Origin: a virus
Direction: 5' to 3' (one strand)
Virus record (IMG/VR): IMGVR_UViG_3300007542_000084
Coordinates: 1-34,693 of that record
Length of the DNA: 34,693 nt
Under the pieces are notes generated by a model. The model saw only the letters and a list, made by a program, of their open reading frames with translations. It had not been told where the DNA came from and did no database searches. Of this stretch, positions 1-7,340 are shown in pieces (positions within the stretch are counted from its first letter, which is position 1; each line of letters begins with the position of its first letter). Position numbers and translations under genes: made by a program.

Positions 1-1
1 C

Positions 2-376
2 ACTAGAATAGGGTATGGAACATCTGACACAACTACACCTGGCACAACGTATATGCTTCAAGTCAATGGTGATATACAAGCAACTGACTTTGTATTAACA
101 TCTGATGAAAGGTCAAAAGAAAATATAAATGTACTTAATCTTAAAAAGATTGAAAGCGTTTATAAAACATTTAACTTTATATCTGATGATAAGAAACAAG
201 AAAGAGTTGGTGTAATAGCCCAAGAATTAGAAAAAACTAATCCGGAGTTTGTAAGAACAGAGGAAGATGGAACTAAGTCAGTTTCATATATAGATTTACA
301 TTCATCAGAGATTGCTTATTTAAAAGATAAGGTAGAGAGATTAGAAGAATTAGTAAATAAATTAATTAATAAATAA
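2..376 (+). CDS. Fibre or spike protein, C-terminal part with peptidase S74 chaperone domain (partial)
   Basis: The frame is open to the left edge, so this is the 3' end of a longer gene; the Met at base 53 is internal. The visible 124 residues hold an intramolecular chaperone (peptidase S74) domain. A SDERSKENI motif lies near bases 113-139, followed by a YKTFNF strand, GVIAQELE, and a C-terminal coiled coil (YLKDKVERLEELVNKL). In this family the domain drives trimer folding of a beta-rich fibre or spike and then cuts itself off just before the Ser of the SD.R.K motif. The upstream residues (TRIGYGTSDTTTPGTTY) look like a beta-rich fibre shaft. The parent is probably a receptor-binding tail fibre or a head fibre; which one cannot be told here. 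The domain call is secure, the virion location is inferred. Confidence 0.88.
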   Translation, partial: TRIGYGTSDTTTPGTTYMLQVNGDIQATDFVLTSDERSKENINVLNLKKIESVYKTFNFISDDKKQERVGVIAQELEKTNPEFVRTEEDGTKSVSYIDLHSSEIAYLKDKVERLEELVNKLINK

Positions 377-380
377 TAAG

Positions 381-632
381 ATGGCAGTAAGAACAATAAT
401 AATTAAAGATGCATATTTACCAGAGATGGTAGAAGTGTTTGGAGAAGGATATAGTGAAATAATTTCAGACCCGACTGACCCAAATGTGCAATTACCTAAC
501 CCTCAAACTAAAGCACAATTTGCCTCTGAAAAGTTTGATAGTGAATGGAGAAATTTTGTAATTCAAAAGGTACAGAGGTATAGAAAAGAAATAGCTCAAC
601 AAACTATTGATGATACATCTATAATAGAATAA
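381..632 (+). CDS. Small hypothetical protein following the fibre gene
   Basis: 83 residues starting ATG four bases after the fibre stop and ending one base before the next ATG, so it is co-transcribed with both neighbours. The N-terminus (MAVRTIIIKDAYLPEMVEVF) is strand/helix-like and the C-terminal half is helical and charged (SEWRNFVIQKVQRYRKEIAQQ). No signal peptide or membrane segment is visible. I do not recognise a family. Its place directly behind the fibre would suit a fibre assembly factor or a small virion protein, but nothing in the sequence proves either. Confidence 0.7.
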   Translation: MAVRTIIIKDAYLPEMVEVFGEGYSEIISDPTDPNVQLPNPQTKAQFASEKFDSEWRNFVIQKVQRYRKEIAQQTIDDTSIIE

Positions 633-633
633 T

Positions 634-1056
634 ATGGCACTAGGTACTGGAGCAATAACATTAGCACAAATTAGAGTTGAGGTAGGCTTAGGAGCAACTG
701 CTAGTTTGGCTGATTGTTTTACAGCGGCCACTGGTACATTTAACCCTACTTATGCAATAGCGGGAGTACAAGCTATGTCAGAGTTTAGGGGATACTCTCA
801 CGCAGTTACCGGAATTACAATAAGCCTTAGCACTTTGACTAATATTACTGGTTTAAATGTTTGCGTATATGCATTAAATTTAACTAAGTACTATGATGGT
901 GGGGGTATTGGAAATGGAATGATAATTTATGATGACGTATCATTAACAACTCCATATACTGGTAGTGGTAAGGATTTCCGTAGAATTAGTTCTGGAGGAT
1001 TTGGTAAAATAAGCACCATTACTGGTGAAGTTAGTAGTTTTGGAGTATGCTTTTAA
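634..1056 (+). CDS. Small structural protein with fibre-type N-terminal motif
   Basis: 140 residues. The start (LGTGAITLAQIRVEVGLG) followed by SLADCF and then MSEFRGYSH matches a pattern I know from the N-terminus of many phage tail-fibre and minor tail proteins: a G.I.L..IR.E.G motif, then a short 'S.FRG' segment. The remainder is Gly/Ser/Thr-rich and probably beta-rich. It therefore looks like a short virion surface or fibre-attachment protein. The gene starts one base after the preceding stop, so the three small genes at the left edge form one unit. The structural role is inferred from pattern and position only. Confidence 0.65.
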   Translation: MALGTGAITLAQIRVEVGLGATASLADCFTAATGTFNPTYAIAGVQAMSEFRGYSHAVTGITISLSTLTNITGLNVCVYALNLTKYYDGGGIGNGMIIYDDVSLTTPYTGSGKDFRRISSGGFGKISTITGEVSSFGVCF

Positions 1057-1077
1057 AAACATAAATTAATAACTGTA

Positions 1078-1124
1078 TAGCTATAATATTTAAAGAGAAA
1101 TAAATAAAAAATACTTTAACTTTG
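1078..1124 (+). promoter_or_regulatory. Candidate promoter of the lysis cassette
   Basis: TAACTTTG at 1117-1124 fits the Bacteroidota -7 element TAnnTTTG. No good TTGAC/TTTG -33 element is seen about 18 bases upstream. The 11-mer TAGCTATAATA at 1078-1088 recurs at 2717-2727, with the same 39-base distance to a TAnnTTTG box. Transcription would start near 1130, leaving a short leader to the ATG at 1146. Confidence 0.45.
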
Positions 1125-1145
1125 AATAGTCAAACACTTAGTAAA

Positions 1146-1643
1146 ATGAAATCACCATTAATTTTTTTTCAAAATATGAGCACCGAGAAGATAATAGCAA
1201 CATCTTCTGTAACTGTGTTACTAACCACACTGTTAAACATGAAGCAAATATTGTTAGCTTTAGCTATAATTATACTTATAGATATGGTAACCGGAATAAG
1301 AAAAAGCTTATTCCTAAAAAAAGTATCACTAAATTTATTAAAAAAAGATTTCTGGGGTGCAATAAATTCATCAGGGCTTAGAAAGACTTGGAGAAAATCA
1401 TATGAATACGGTACTGGTGTGTTGGTGTTTGTTATTTTAGATAGTTTAGTTTTAAAAACATCTAAATTTGAATTAATGGGTGGAGGTCACACTTTATCTG
1501 AATTGGCTGTAGCATTAGCGTGTATGGTAGAGATTTATAGCATATATGAAAATATGGAGGCTGTAAGTGGTAGAAACTTGTTTAAAAGAATGTTATCATT
1601 TTTACCATTAAAAGTAAGAGAGTTTTTAGAAAATAAAAAATAA
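1146..1643 (+). CDS. Holin
   Basis: 165 residues from ATG 1146. A TTG at 1122 gives a longer frame but falls inside the promoter-like box, and ATG 1176 is a shorter alternative. Hydrophobic segments are visible at about residues 17-30, 34-51, 90-103 and 116-134. The segment LALAIIILIDMVTGIRK carries the 'D..TG' signature at the end of a membrane helix that I associate with the holin 4 / TIGR01593 type of phage holin. Such a protein forms holes in the inner membrane at the end of infection so that the peptidoglycan hydrolase can act. It is followed by a TAATG overlap with a DUF5675-like gene, which fits a lysis cassette. The holin family call is good; the exact start is uncertain. Confidence 0.8.
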   Translation: MKSPLIFFQNMSTEKIIATSSVTVLLTTLLNMKQILLALAIIILIDMVTGIRKSLFLKKVSLNLLKKDFWGAINSSGLRKTWRKSYEYGTGVLVFVILDSLVLKTSKFELMGGGHTLSELAVALACMVEIYSIYENMEAVSGRNLFKRMLSFLPLKVREFLENKK

Positions 1644-2062
1644 TGAGAATAGAGATATTAAGATTCGAACAAGATTCAAAACAAACCTTAGCTAAATTCA
1701 TAGTGTTTGACGACTGGAATTGTGAAGTTACCCAAGGATACGTTTTAGAGTTACCAGATAAAGGGAATCAAAAAAGCATATCAAGAATTCCCGCAGGAGA
1801 ATACCAATGTGTTAAAAGAAATTCTGAAAAATATGGAGATCATTTTCATGTTCTTAATGTGCAGGACAGAAAATACATATTAATACATGCTGGAAATTAC
1901 TACATAAATACCAAAGGCTGTCTTCTAGTTGGATCTGGATTAAAGGATATTAATAAGGATGGATTAAAAGATGTTACAAGTAGTAAAAAAACTATGGCAT
2001 CTTTAAATAAAATTATGTCTGAAAAATTTAAGATAGTAATTAAAAACCAATTTAACGTATAA
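1643..2062 (+). CDS. DUF5675-like protein of the lysis cassette
   Basis: 139 residues, ATG overlapping the holin stop (TAATG), which suggests coupled translation. Family-type motifs are in order: RIPAGEY (48-54), HFHV (67-70), ILIHAGNY (79-86) and TKGCLLVG (90-97). This His/Cys-containing pattern is the DUF5675 signature, common in phages of Bacteroidota. The conserved HAGN and T.GC residues resemble an active site of L,D-transpeptidase-like or hydrolase type. The family has no proven reaction that I know of. Its place between a holin and a membrane-anchored periplasmic protein supports a role in lysis, possibly as the cell-wall enzyme. No signal peptide is seen, so holin-dependent release would be required. 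Confidence 0.75.
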   Translation: MRIEILRFEQDSKQTLAKFIVFDDWNCEVTQGYVLELPDKGNQKSISRIPAGEYQCVKRNSEKYGDHFHVLNVQDRKYILIHAGNYYINTKGCLLVGSGLKDINKDGLKDVTSSKKTMASLNKIMSEKFKIVIKNQFNV

Positions 2063-2706
2063 TGAAAATAGACTACAGGATTACAATAGCAATAATTGTC
2101 TCTCTATTCATTATAGACCATGTGTTTTTAAACAATGATCCTAAAGTAAACGATGTAACAATAGTTACCCCAGAAGAAGTCGGTGGAGTAGAAAAGAAAT
2201 TAGCAGAAGCTATTCCGGATACAGTCTATATTGAAGTTCTAATTCCAGGAAAGAATAAACCACAAAAAAAACAAATCATAGTAGATTCTACATATAAGGC
2301 TAAATATGATGCAGCATTAAAAGCTAATGATAGTATTACAGCTCGAAATCTATATCTAGAAAGCATATCTATAAATGAAGTCTCTGAAACTTTAATAGAT
2401 AATAAAGACATTAAAATAGATGGGAAATTTAAAACAAGAGGAACACTTCTTGAATACTCAATCGACTATAAGATAAAGTCTGACACAATTAAATATACTC
2501 CACAAGTAACGTACTTACATCCTAAGCTTACAATTGTTTATGGAGTAAAATTAGGCCTCCCTATTCAGGCTGTTAATCCTGGTCAACCAACAATTGAAGC
2601 TGTTCTAGGATTTCAAAATAAGAAAGGAAATATGGTTACTTTTGGAATTACTTCTGATAAAAGAGCCACTGTTGGATACTATAAATCTTTCAAATTGATT
2701 AAATAA
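2062..2706 (+). CDS. Membrane-anchored periplasmic protein, spanin candidate
   Basis: 214 residues, ATG overlapping the previous stop (TAATG). One N-terminal membrane helix (ITIAIIVSLFIIDHVFL, residues 7-23) is preceded by Lys and Arg, which suggests a cytoplasmic N-terminus and a periplasmic remainder of about 190 residues. The middle is charged, with helix (KAKYDAALKANDSITARNLYLES). The C-terminal half looks like repeated beta hairpins. Gram-negative phages normally carry a protein that disrupts the outer membrane after holin and wall enzyme have acted, and this is the third gene of that cassette, so a spanin-like role is the natural inference. There is no lipobox and no nested second gene as in lambda Rz/Rz1. 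Other envelope roles remain possible. Confidence 0.6.
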   Translation: MKIDYRITIAIIVSLFIIDHVFLNNDPKVNDVTIVTPEEVGGVEKKLAEAIPDTVYIEVLIPGKNKPQKKQIIVDSTYKAKYDAALKANDSITARNLYLESISINEVSETLIDNKDIKIDGKFKTRGTLLEYSIDYKIKSDTIKYTPQVTYLHPKLTIVYGVKLGLPIQAVNPGQPTIEAVLGFQNKKGNMVTFGITSDKRATVGYYKSFKLIK

Positions 2707-2716
2707 GGATATACTT

Positions 2717-2763
2717 TAGCTATAATACTGAATGGACTTTTTTCAGAGAATTCATTAGATTTG
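2717..2763 (+). promoter_or_regulatory. Candidate promoter of scaffold and capsid genes
   Basis: TAGATTTG at 2756-2763 fits TAnnTTTG. TGGAC at 2733-2737 is one base off TTGAC and lies 18 bases upstream of the box, the same spacing as in the two strongest promoters of the window (11159, 18306). The 11-mer TAGCTATAATA at 2717-2727 is shared with the lysis promoter at the same 39-base distance. Leader to ATG 2791 would be about 20 bases. Confidence 0.55.
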
Positions 2764-2790
2764 TATTAGGAGAAATTAAAATTATTTAAC

Positions 2791-3930
2791 ATGGAAGAAT
2801 TAAATTTAGCAGATTTGGATTTTGACACATCATCACTTAACCTTTTTGAAGAAGGTGTTGATATTATAAAACCAAACACAACAGGTGCAAAGCCTGATGA
2901 AACAAAAGGAGATAACCCTCCTGCAACTAAGGTTGTAAAAAAGGTTGACGAAAATATTAACACTGATAGTGAGGATACGGAAGATCCAGAGAGCGTAGCT
3001 AATCAGAGTAAAGATAAAACTCAAGTTCAGGCAGGTAAAACTGCTGATGGAAAAGAAGGCAGCGATTCTTCCTCTCCTAAACTGAATGAGACTGAACAGC
3101 TTTATTCTAACTTAGCTGCAGAATTCAAATCTAAAGGTGTTTTACCTGAACTTGAAGATACAACTGCAATTAAATCTCTAGAAGATTTAAACGCAGCAAT
3201 TAAAAAACACATTGACTCAGGATTAACTGAAAGACAAAAGTTAATCGAAGAGGCTCAATCTGTTGGTGCTCCTGTGGCAAAAGTCACAGAGATGGTTAAT
3301 ACCATAAGTAAACTTGAGGCTGTTACGCCAGAGTTTATTAAAGATGATAAGAATGTGAATTTCAGATTAACTGCAATTGCACAAGATTTCATTGAAAAAG
3401 GATACGCTGAAGATAGAGCAAAAGCACTTGCTCAAAGAAGCGTTGACTCTGGAACAGACATAGAAGATGCAGAATTTGCATTAGCAAGTCTTATTAAATC
3501 AGAGAAAGCAAGTCTTGAAACAATTATTCAAGACGCAAAAAATAAAGAGCAGGATAGCCTTAAAGATATTAAAGGTTATATTTCTAATACTCCAGAAGTA
3601 ATACCTGGTATTACATTAACAGATTCTCAAAAGGATGAGTTATATAAACAGATTACTACTGATTTAGGAAATAAAGAAAATGCTTTTGTAAAAGCCCAGA
3701 AAGCTGATCCAATTGGGTCAAGAATTAAATTAGAAACTATACATTTCTTAACAAAGGGTTTTACAGATTTTAGTATATTCGGAAAAAAAGCTGAATCTAA
3801 AATCACAAACAACATTGAAAATTTACTCAGAGGAGTTAACTTTACAGAGTCAGGAACTATTGATACAAGTAGTCAAGATTTAAACTCTAATTTCAAGTTA
3901 TCCGATATGAAAGATTTTGAAATAGAATAA
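2791..3930 (+). CDS. Probable capsid scaffolding protein
   Basis: 379 residues directly upstream of the major capsid gene. Residues 1-110 are acidic and low-complexity (Asp, Glu, Thr, Ser, Lys), so probably disordered. Residues from about 110 to 290 are strongly helical (for example ETEQLYSNLAAEF, ERQKLIEEAQSVG, KAKALAQ-like stretches). The C-terminus has a short amphipathic region ending SDMKDFEIE. An acidic, helical, N-terminally disordered protein encoded immediately before the capsid protein is the usual picture for a phage scaffold, as with T7 gp9. In this role it would guide procapsid assembly and then be lost. No protease motif is visible. The function is inferred from composition and position; I see no sequence signature that proves it. 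Confidence 0.6.
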   Translation: MEELNLADLDFDTSSLNLFEEGVDIIKPNTTGAKPDETKGDNPPATKVVKKVDENINTDSEDTEDPESVANQSKDKTQVQAGKTADGKEGSDSSSPKLNETEQLYSNLAAEFKSKGVLPELEDTTAIKSLEDLNAAIKKHIDSGLTERQKLIEEAQSVGAPVAKVTEMVNTISKLEAVTPEFIKDDKNVNFRLTAIAQDFIEKGYAEDRAKALAQRSVDSGTDIEDAEFALASLIKSEKASLETIIQDAKNKEQDSLKDIKGYISNTPEVIPGITLTDSQKDELYKQITTDLGNKENAFVKAQKADPIGSRIKLETIHFLTKGFTDFSIFGKKAESKITNNIENLLRGVNFTESGTIDTSSQDLNSNFKLSDMKDFEIE

Positions 3931-3980
3931 AACAACTTTATTAACACTCGTACCACAAAGGTACACAAAACAATTAAATT

Positions 3981-5480
3981 ATGCAATTAGGTAGGTTCCA
4001 AGTGACTGACGCAAAAGCCTTTGCTGGTATGGTTAACCCAGAAAACACTTTAGGTGCTATCTGGAAAACATCTCCAACAAAGATTAATGACGCCATGATC
4101 AAATTACTAGCAATCAACAGAGGTAAGTCTTTGGAGAATATGTTAGCTAAGTTTGAAACAAAAATGGTGGACAACGATAATGAGTTCTATTGGGAACTTA
4201 TTGGTAGTTCACGTAGAAACATTCCATTAGTGGAAGCTTCTTTTAAAGGTGCAACTGTTACAGGTGGTGACAATAACATCGGTGAAGGTGGTCAAGAGTT
4301 TCAATTAACATTCGACGAGCAATGGTTCTTCAAAGGAGAAATCGTTGTTGGTGAGAAAAATGAAGTGTATCCAATAAGATTATTAGATGATGGCTTTCCA
4401 TCAGGATCTCAATGGATTCATACTGCAGAGATTGCAGGTTCAGACAGATCAGGTATTCCTGGTTCTGAATTAGTAGCTGGAAAAAGATTTACTGAAGAGT
4501 TCGCTCCAGTAGGTAAAGGTTTATCTAGAGAAGTAGGTGGAGTTCGTAGAGTTACTCCTGTTTCTATGAGAGGTGAGTTGACTACTATTCGTATCGACCA
4601 CAAATTACCAGGTGATGCTACTGGCAAACAAGTTGTAATGGGAATTCCTGTTATTGACAAAGCTGGTAACAAAAAAGTATTCGGTGCATTAGCATTATAC
4701 GAAGACTGGTTAGTAGAGCAAGAATTTTCTTTATACAAGAATAAATTCTTAATGTACGGTAAAACAAACAGAACTGCTGATGGTCAATACCACAACAAAG
4801 ATGTTTCTGGACGTAGCATTAAAATTGGTTCTGGTATCCGTGAGCAAATGGAGCAATCTAACACTTATTTTTACAATGAGTTTTCTATTGAGTTACTTGA
4901 AGAAATCCTTTTTGGATTGTCAGAAGGTAAATTAGGTTTCAACGACCGTGTTTTCATTCTTCGTACAGGAGAAAGAGGAGCTGCTGAATTCCACAAAGCT
5001 GTATTAACTACAACTTCAGGATGGTCAGCTCATATGAGTACTCCAGGAACAAATCCTAGCACCATTAAAAATGTTAGTTCTGAACTACATTCTAATGCAA
5101 TGTCTGCTGGATTCCAGTTCACTGAGTATATGGCTCCAAACGGAGTAACTGTTAAATTAGAAGTTGATGATTTCTATGATGACAAAATCCGTAACACTAT
5201 AAAAATCCCTGGATCTAGTGGTGTTGCAGAATCTTACAGATTTGATATTTTCTATGTTGGAACTCCAGAAGATCCAAACATTCAAAAAGTTCAAGTTAAA
5301 GGTGCTGAGGAAATTAGAGGTTACCAATGGGGCTTCAGAAATCCTTTCACAGGTGCAATTAACAACGGTAATATGGGAACTTTAGAGGATAGTGGTACTA
5401 TCACTAAATGGTGTCAATTAGGAGTTGTGGTTTATGACCCATCTCGTACTGCATCAATTATCCCTTACGTACTAGCGTAA
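3981..5480 (+). CDS. Major capsid protein (crAss-like, HK97 fold)
   Basis: 499 residues, a normal size for crAss-like major capsid proteins. The N-terminal region (about residues 45-90: KSLENMLAKFETK, FYWELIGSSRRNIPLVEA) and the later GEKNEVYPI stretch match what I recall of Crassvirales capsid proteins. The HK97 fold is known for this family. Many copies would form the icosahedral shell. Codon choice differs from the neighbours: Arg is often CGT or CGC where other genes use mostly AGA, as expected for the most abundant product. It is preceded by a 50-base gap without a clear promoter, so transcripts probably come from 2733, and it is followed by a strong hairpin at 5491. No capsid-maturation protease is seen nearby. 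Confidence 0.9.
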   Translation: MQLGRFQVTDAKAFAGMVNPENTLGAIWKTSPTKINDAMIKLLAINRGKSLENMLAKFETKMVDNDNEFYWELIGSSRRNIPLVEASFKGATVTGGDNNIGEGGQEFQLTFDEQWFFKGEIVVGEKNEVYPIRLLDDGFPSGSQWIHTAEIAGSDRSGIPGSELVAGKRFTEEFAPVGKGLSREVGGVRRVTPVSMRGELTTIRIDHKLPGDATGKQVVMGIPVIDKAGNKKVFGALALYEDWLVEQEFSLYKNKFLMYGKTNRTADGQYHNKDVSGRSIKIGSGIREQMEQSNTYFYNEFSIELLEEILFGLSEGKLGFNDRVFILRTGERGAAEFHKAVLTTTSGWSAHMSTPGTNPSTIKNVSSELHSNAMSAGFQFTEYMAPNGVTVKLEVDDFYDDKIRNTIKIPGSSGVAESYRFDIFYVGTPEDPNIQKVQVKGAEEIRGYQWGFRNPFTGAINNGNMGTLEDSGTITKWCQLGVVVYDPSRTASIIPYVLA

Positions 5481-5490
5481 TATAAAAACT

Positions 5491-5527
5491 TATTTACCCT
5501 CGTTTGTTCGACGAGGGTAAGTATTTT
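5491..5527 (+). terminator. Terminator hairpin after the capsid gene
   Basis: TTACCCTCGT (5494-5503) pairs perfectly with ACGAGGGTAA (5511-5520) around a 7-base loop. The stem can be extended by three pairs including one G-T. GTATTTT follows directly. It lies 10 bases after the capsid stop and could also protect the 3' end of capsid mRNA. Confidence 0.8.
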
Positions 5528-5541
5528 AAATAAAAGCTTAG

Positions 5542-5562
5542 GAGATGTGCTTTAAACATCTC
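5542..5562. other. Second hairpin in the leader before 5600
   Basis: GAGATGT (5542-5548) and ACATCTC (5556-5562) form a perfect 7-bp stem with a 7-base loop. A purine-rich AGGAAGGA stretch at 5570-5577 follows, too far (over 20 bases) from ATG 5600 for a normal ribosome site. No TAnnTTTG promoter is found between the terminator and the next gene, so this leader must be read by passing the terminator or from an unrecognised promoter. Confidence 0.4.
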
Positions 5563-5599
5563 AAAAATAAGGAAGGAAGAATCATAAAATAAGTTAAAA

Positions 5600-6493
5600 A
5601 TGGCAACAGCTAAACAAGTACAAGAAAAAGAAGAGGTCGTACGTACTGATTTCTTAGTAGATAAAATAGTATCAGTTAAATATATTCCAAACGAAAGAAA
5701 CGGAATAAAAGATATTAAGCACGTAGCATACGGCGGTATGTTAAATGGAGCAGAAGTAGCAATACCAGCACCAACAATGGATAATGGGAAGATGAAAAAT
5801 CTTCTAACCAATGTAGAAAAAGCTGGATTGGAAAGTATATTAAGAGGTGTTGACCTTTCTATATACGGAACATTCTGGAAAGAAGGTGGAGGAGCATATG
5901 AAATGGGAATATTACCCATATATCTTGGAAAAGATGAAATGAGATTACAAATCTCAGATCCTTATGACTTCATTAAATATAAAGTATTAATGGCTTGTCC
6001 AATAGTAGCTAATAGTTTAGATGAAATTAAACATAGAGCAACTAACAGATGGGTACTAACATCAGCTTCTGAGCAAATGGCTAAAGAAATTGATAAAGTT
6101 GGTAGCAAAGTACAAGCATACAAATTGTATGTTAAGTATGAAGAAGAAAAAGAAATTCTAAGATATACTTTGAGAAACTTAGGTAGAAATACAAATAGAT
6201 CTCATAAATTAGATTTCTTACAATCTGAATTACATAAGGAACTTGAAAAAAATCCAAGTTTATTATGTTCTATAATGGGCGATGAGTATTTAAAAACAAA
6301 AGTGTTATTAGAGACTTGTTATGAATTTGGAGCAGTAAATAAAGTAGATAAAAAGTTTTATACTTTAGATGATGAACCTATTTCTGATGGTGATGCACCA
6401 TTCTTACAGGTAGCTGCTGAATATTTAGCATCTAACTTAGGACAAGAAATGAGATTATCATTAGAAGCAAAACTTAAACATAATTTAAAGTAG
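5600..6493 (+). CDS. Conserved crAss-like structural protein downstream of capsid gene
   Basis: 297 residues ending in TAG. The first half is beta-rich and Gly-containing (GGMLNGAEVAIPAP, GGGAYEMGILPIYLG). The second half (from about 150) is helical and charged (DEIKHRATNRWVLTSASEQMAKEIDKV, LQSELHKELEKN). No enzyme motif, signal peptide or membrane segment is visible. A protein of this size and layout commonly follows the capsid gene in Crassvirales genomes and is treated as a virion or head-assembly protein of unknown role. The next gene begins five bases later. The assignment rests on position and general resemblance. Confidence 0.65.
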   Translation: MATAKQVQEKEEVVRTDFLVDKIVSVKYIPNERNGIKDIKHVAYGGMLNGAEVAIPAPTMDNGKMKNLLTNVEKAGLESILRGVDLSIYGTFWKEGGGAYEMGILPIYLGKDEMRLQISDPYDFIKYKVLMACPIVANSLDEIKHRATNRWVLTSASEQMAKEIDKVGSKVQAYKLYVKYEEEKEILRYTLRNLGRNTNRSHKLDFLQSELHKELEKNPSLLCSIMGDEYLKTKVLLETCYEFGAVNKVDKKFYTLDDEPISDGDAPFLQVAAEYLASNLGQEMRLSLEAKLKHNLK

Positions 6494-6498
6494 GATAA

Positions 6499-7239
6499 AT
6501 GACTGCACCAGAGTTAAAAGAAGAGTTTAATCTAAGATACAACAATGCTCTTGTAGGAGCACCTGGATTAGATACTTTTGAAATTAGTTCTTATTTAACT
6601 ATTGCTCAAGAGCAATATGTAAAGAATACTTATGATGCAAGCAAGGATCCTTCATCATCCTTTGAACTTAACGAGAAAGCAAGAAGGATATTGAATGACT
6701 TAGTAAAAGATGAAAAGATTACCTCACAAGTAACTTCAACAAGGGGACTTGTGAGTGAATCTAAATTTTATGAGTTAAGTAACGAGGCAATGTATATTGT
6801 ATTAGAAACTGCAACCATAAGCAATACATCAAGTGAAGCTTTAGATGGAAAAATAATTCCTGTCATACCAACTACTCATGATGAATTCATGATAAGTTAT
6901 ATGAATCCATTTAGGAAACCAAATGGAAATAAAGCATGGAGAGTAGATATATCTAAGCAAAATTCTAAAACAACTGTTGAAATAGTTTCAGTTGAGAATT
7001 TGTCGAGATATAATGTTAGGTATATTGCCTATCCTTCTCCAATTATAATTGGAGATTTAATAACCTCTAGTGATGTTGCTGGACTTGGATTAACTATTCA
7101 GGGTAAAACTGCAGTAGCGACTTGCAAATTAGCTCAGTTGGCACACAGGGAGATAGTTAATATCGCTGTTGAGAATGCTGTACTAGATTATAGAGATGGA
7201 ACTTTACAAGCTAGAATGGGATTAGATTCAAGAGTTTAA
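6499..7239 (+). CDS. Ring / head-tail adaptor-like protein
   Basis: 246 residues starting five bases after the previous stop. The N-terminal pattern (APELKEEFNLRYNNAL, ISSYLTIAQEQYVKNTY, NEKARRILNDLV) followed by FYELSNEAMYIVLE, THDEFMISYMNPFRKP and WRVD is one I know from crAss-like ring/connector proteins: a helical N-terminus that packs in a ring, then a beta domain. The C-terminal helix (CKLAQLAHREIVNIAVENAVLDY) resembles the end helix of head-tail adaptors. It probably forms one ring of the portal-tail vertex. The adaptor class is moderately supported; which ring it forms is unknown. Confidence 0.65.
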   Translation: MTAPELKEEFNLRYNNALVGAPGLDTFEISSYLTIAQEQYVKNTYDASKDPSSSFELNEKARRILNDLVKDEKITSQVTSTRGLVSESKFYELSNEAMYIVLETATISNTSSEALDGKIIPVIPTTHDEFMISYMNPFRKPNGNKAWRVDISKQNSKTTVEIVSVENLSRYNVRYIAYPSPIIIGDLITSSDVAGLGLTIQGKTAVATCKLAQLAHREIVNIAVENAVLDYRDGTLQARMGLDSRV

Positions 7240-7263
7240 AAAATAAATTAATAAGTGTTAGGA

Positions 7264-7310
7264 TTTTAAATACTTTATCCTTACATTTGAAACAGAAAAA
7301 GTATTTAAAA
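7264..7310 (+). promoter_or_regulatory. 13-bp perfect inverted repeat enclosing a promoter-like box
   Basis: TTTTAAATACTTT (7264-7276) is exactly complementary to AAAGTATTTAAAA (7298-7310). The 21-base spacer holds TACATTTG (7282-7289), a match to TAnnTTTG, with no good -33 element. It lies 31 bases before ATG 7341. It could be an operator over a promoter, or an RNA hairpin in the leader. Confidence 0.55.
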
Positions 7311-7340
7311 CGATTTATTTAATTAAAAACAATTTTTATT

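Noticed and set aside
1122-1145. TTG start for the holin; likewise TTG at 8962 and 12972
   Set aside because: The TTG at 1122 is part of the TAACTTTG promoter-like box. The other two extend frames far into the preceding genes, while ATG starts at 8983 and 13008 give the compact overlaps usual here.
2791-3930. Portal or maturation protease as the gene before the capsid
   Set aside because: The protein is acidic, disordered and helical, with no protease motif and no portal-like size or pattern; a scaffold fits better.
3950-3964. GTACC/GGTAC hairpin upstream of the capsid gene
   Set aside because: Only five base pairs with no T-run; too short to claim as a terminator or control site.
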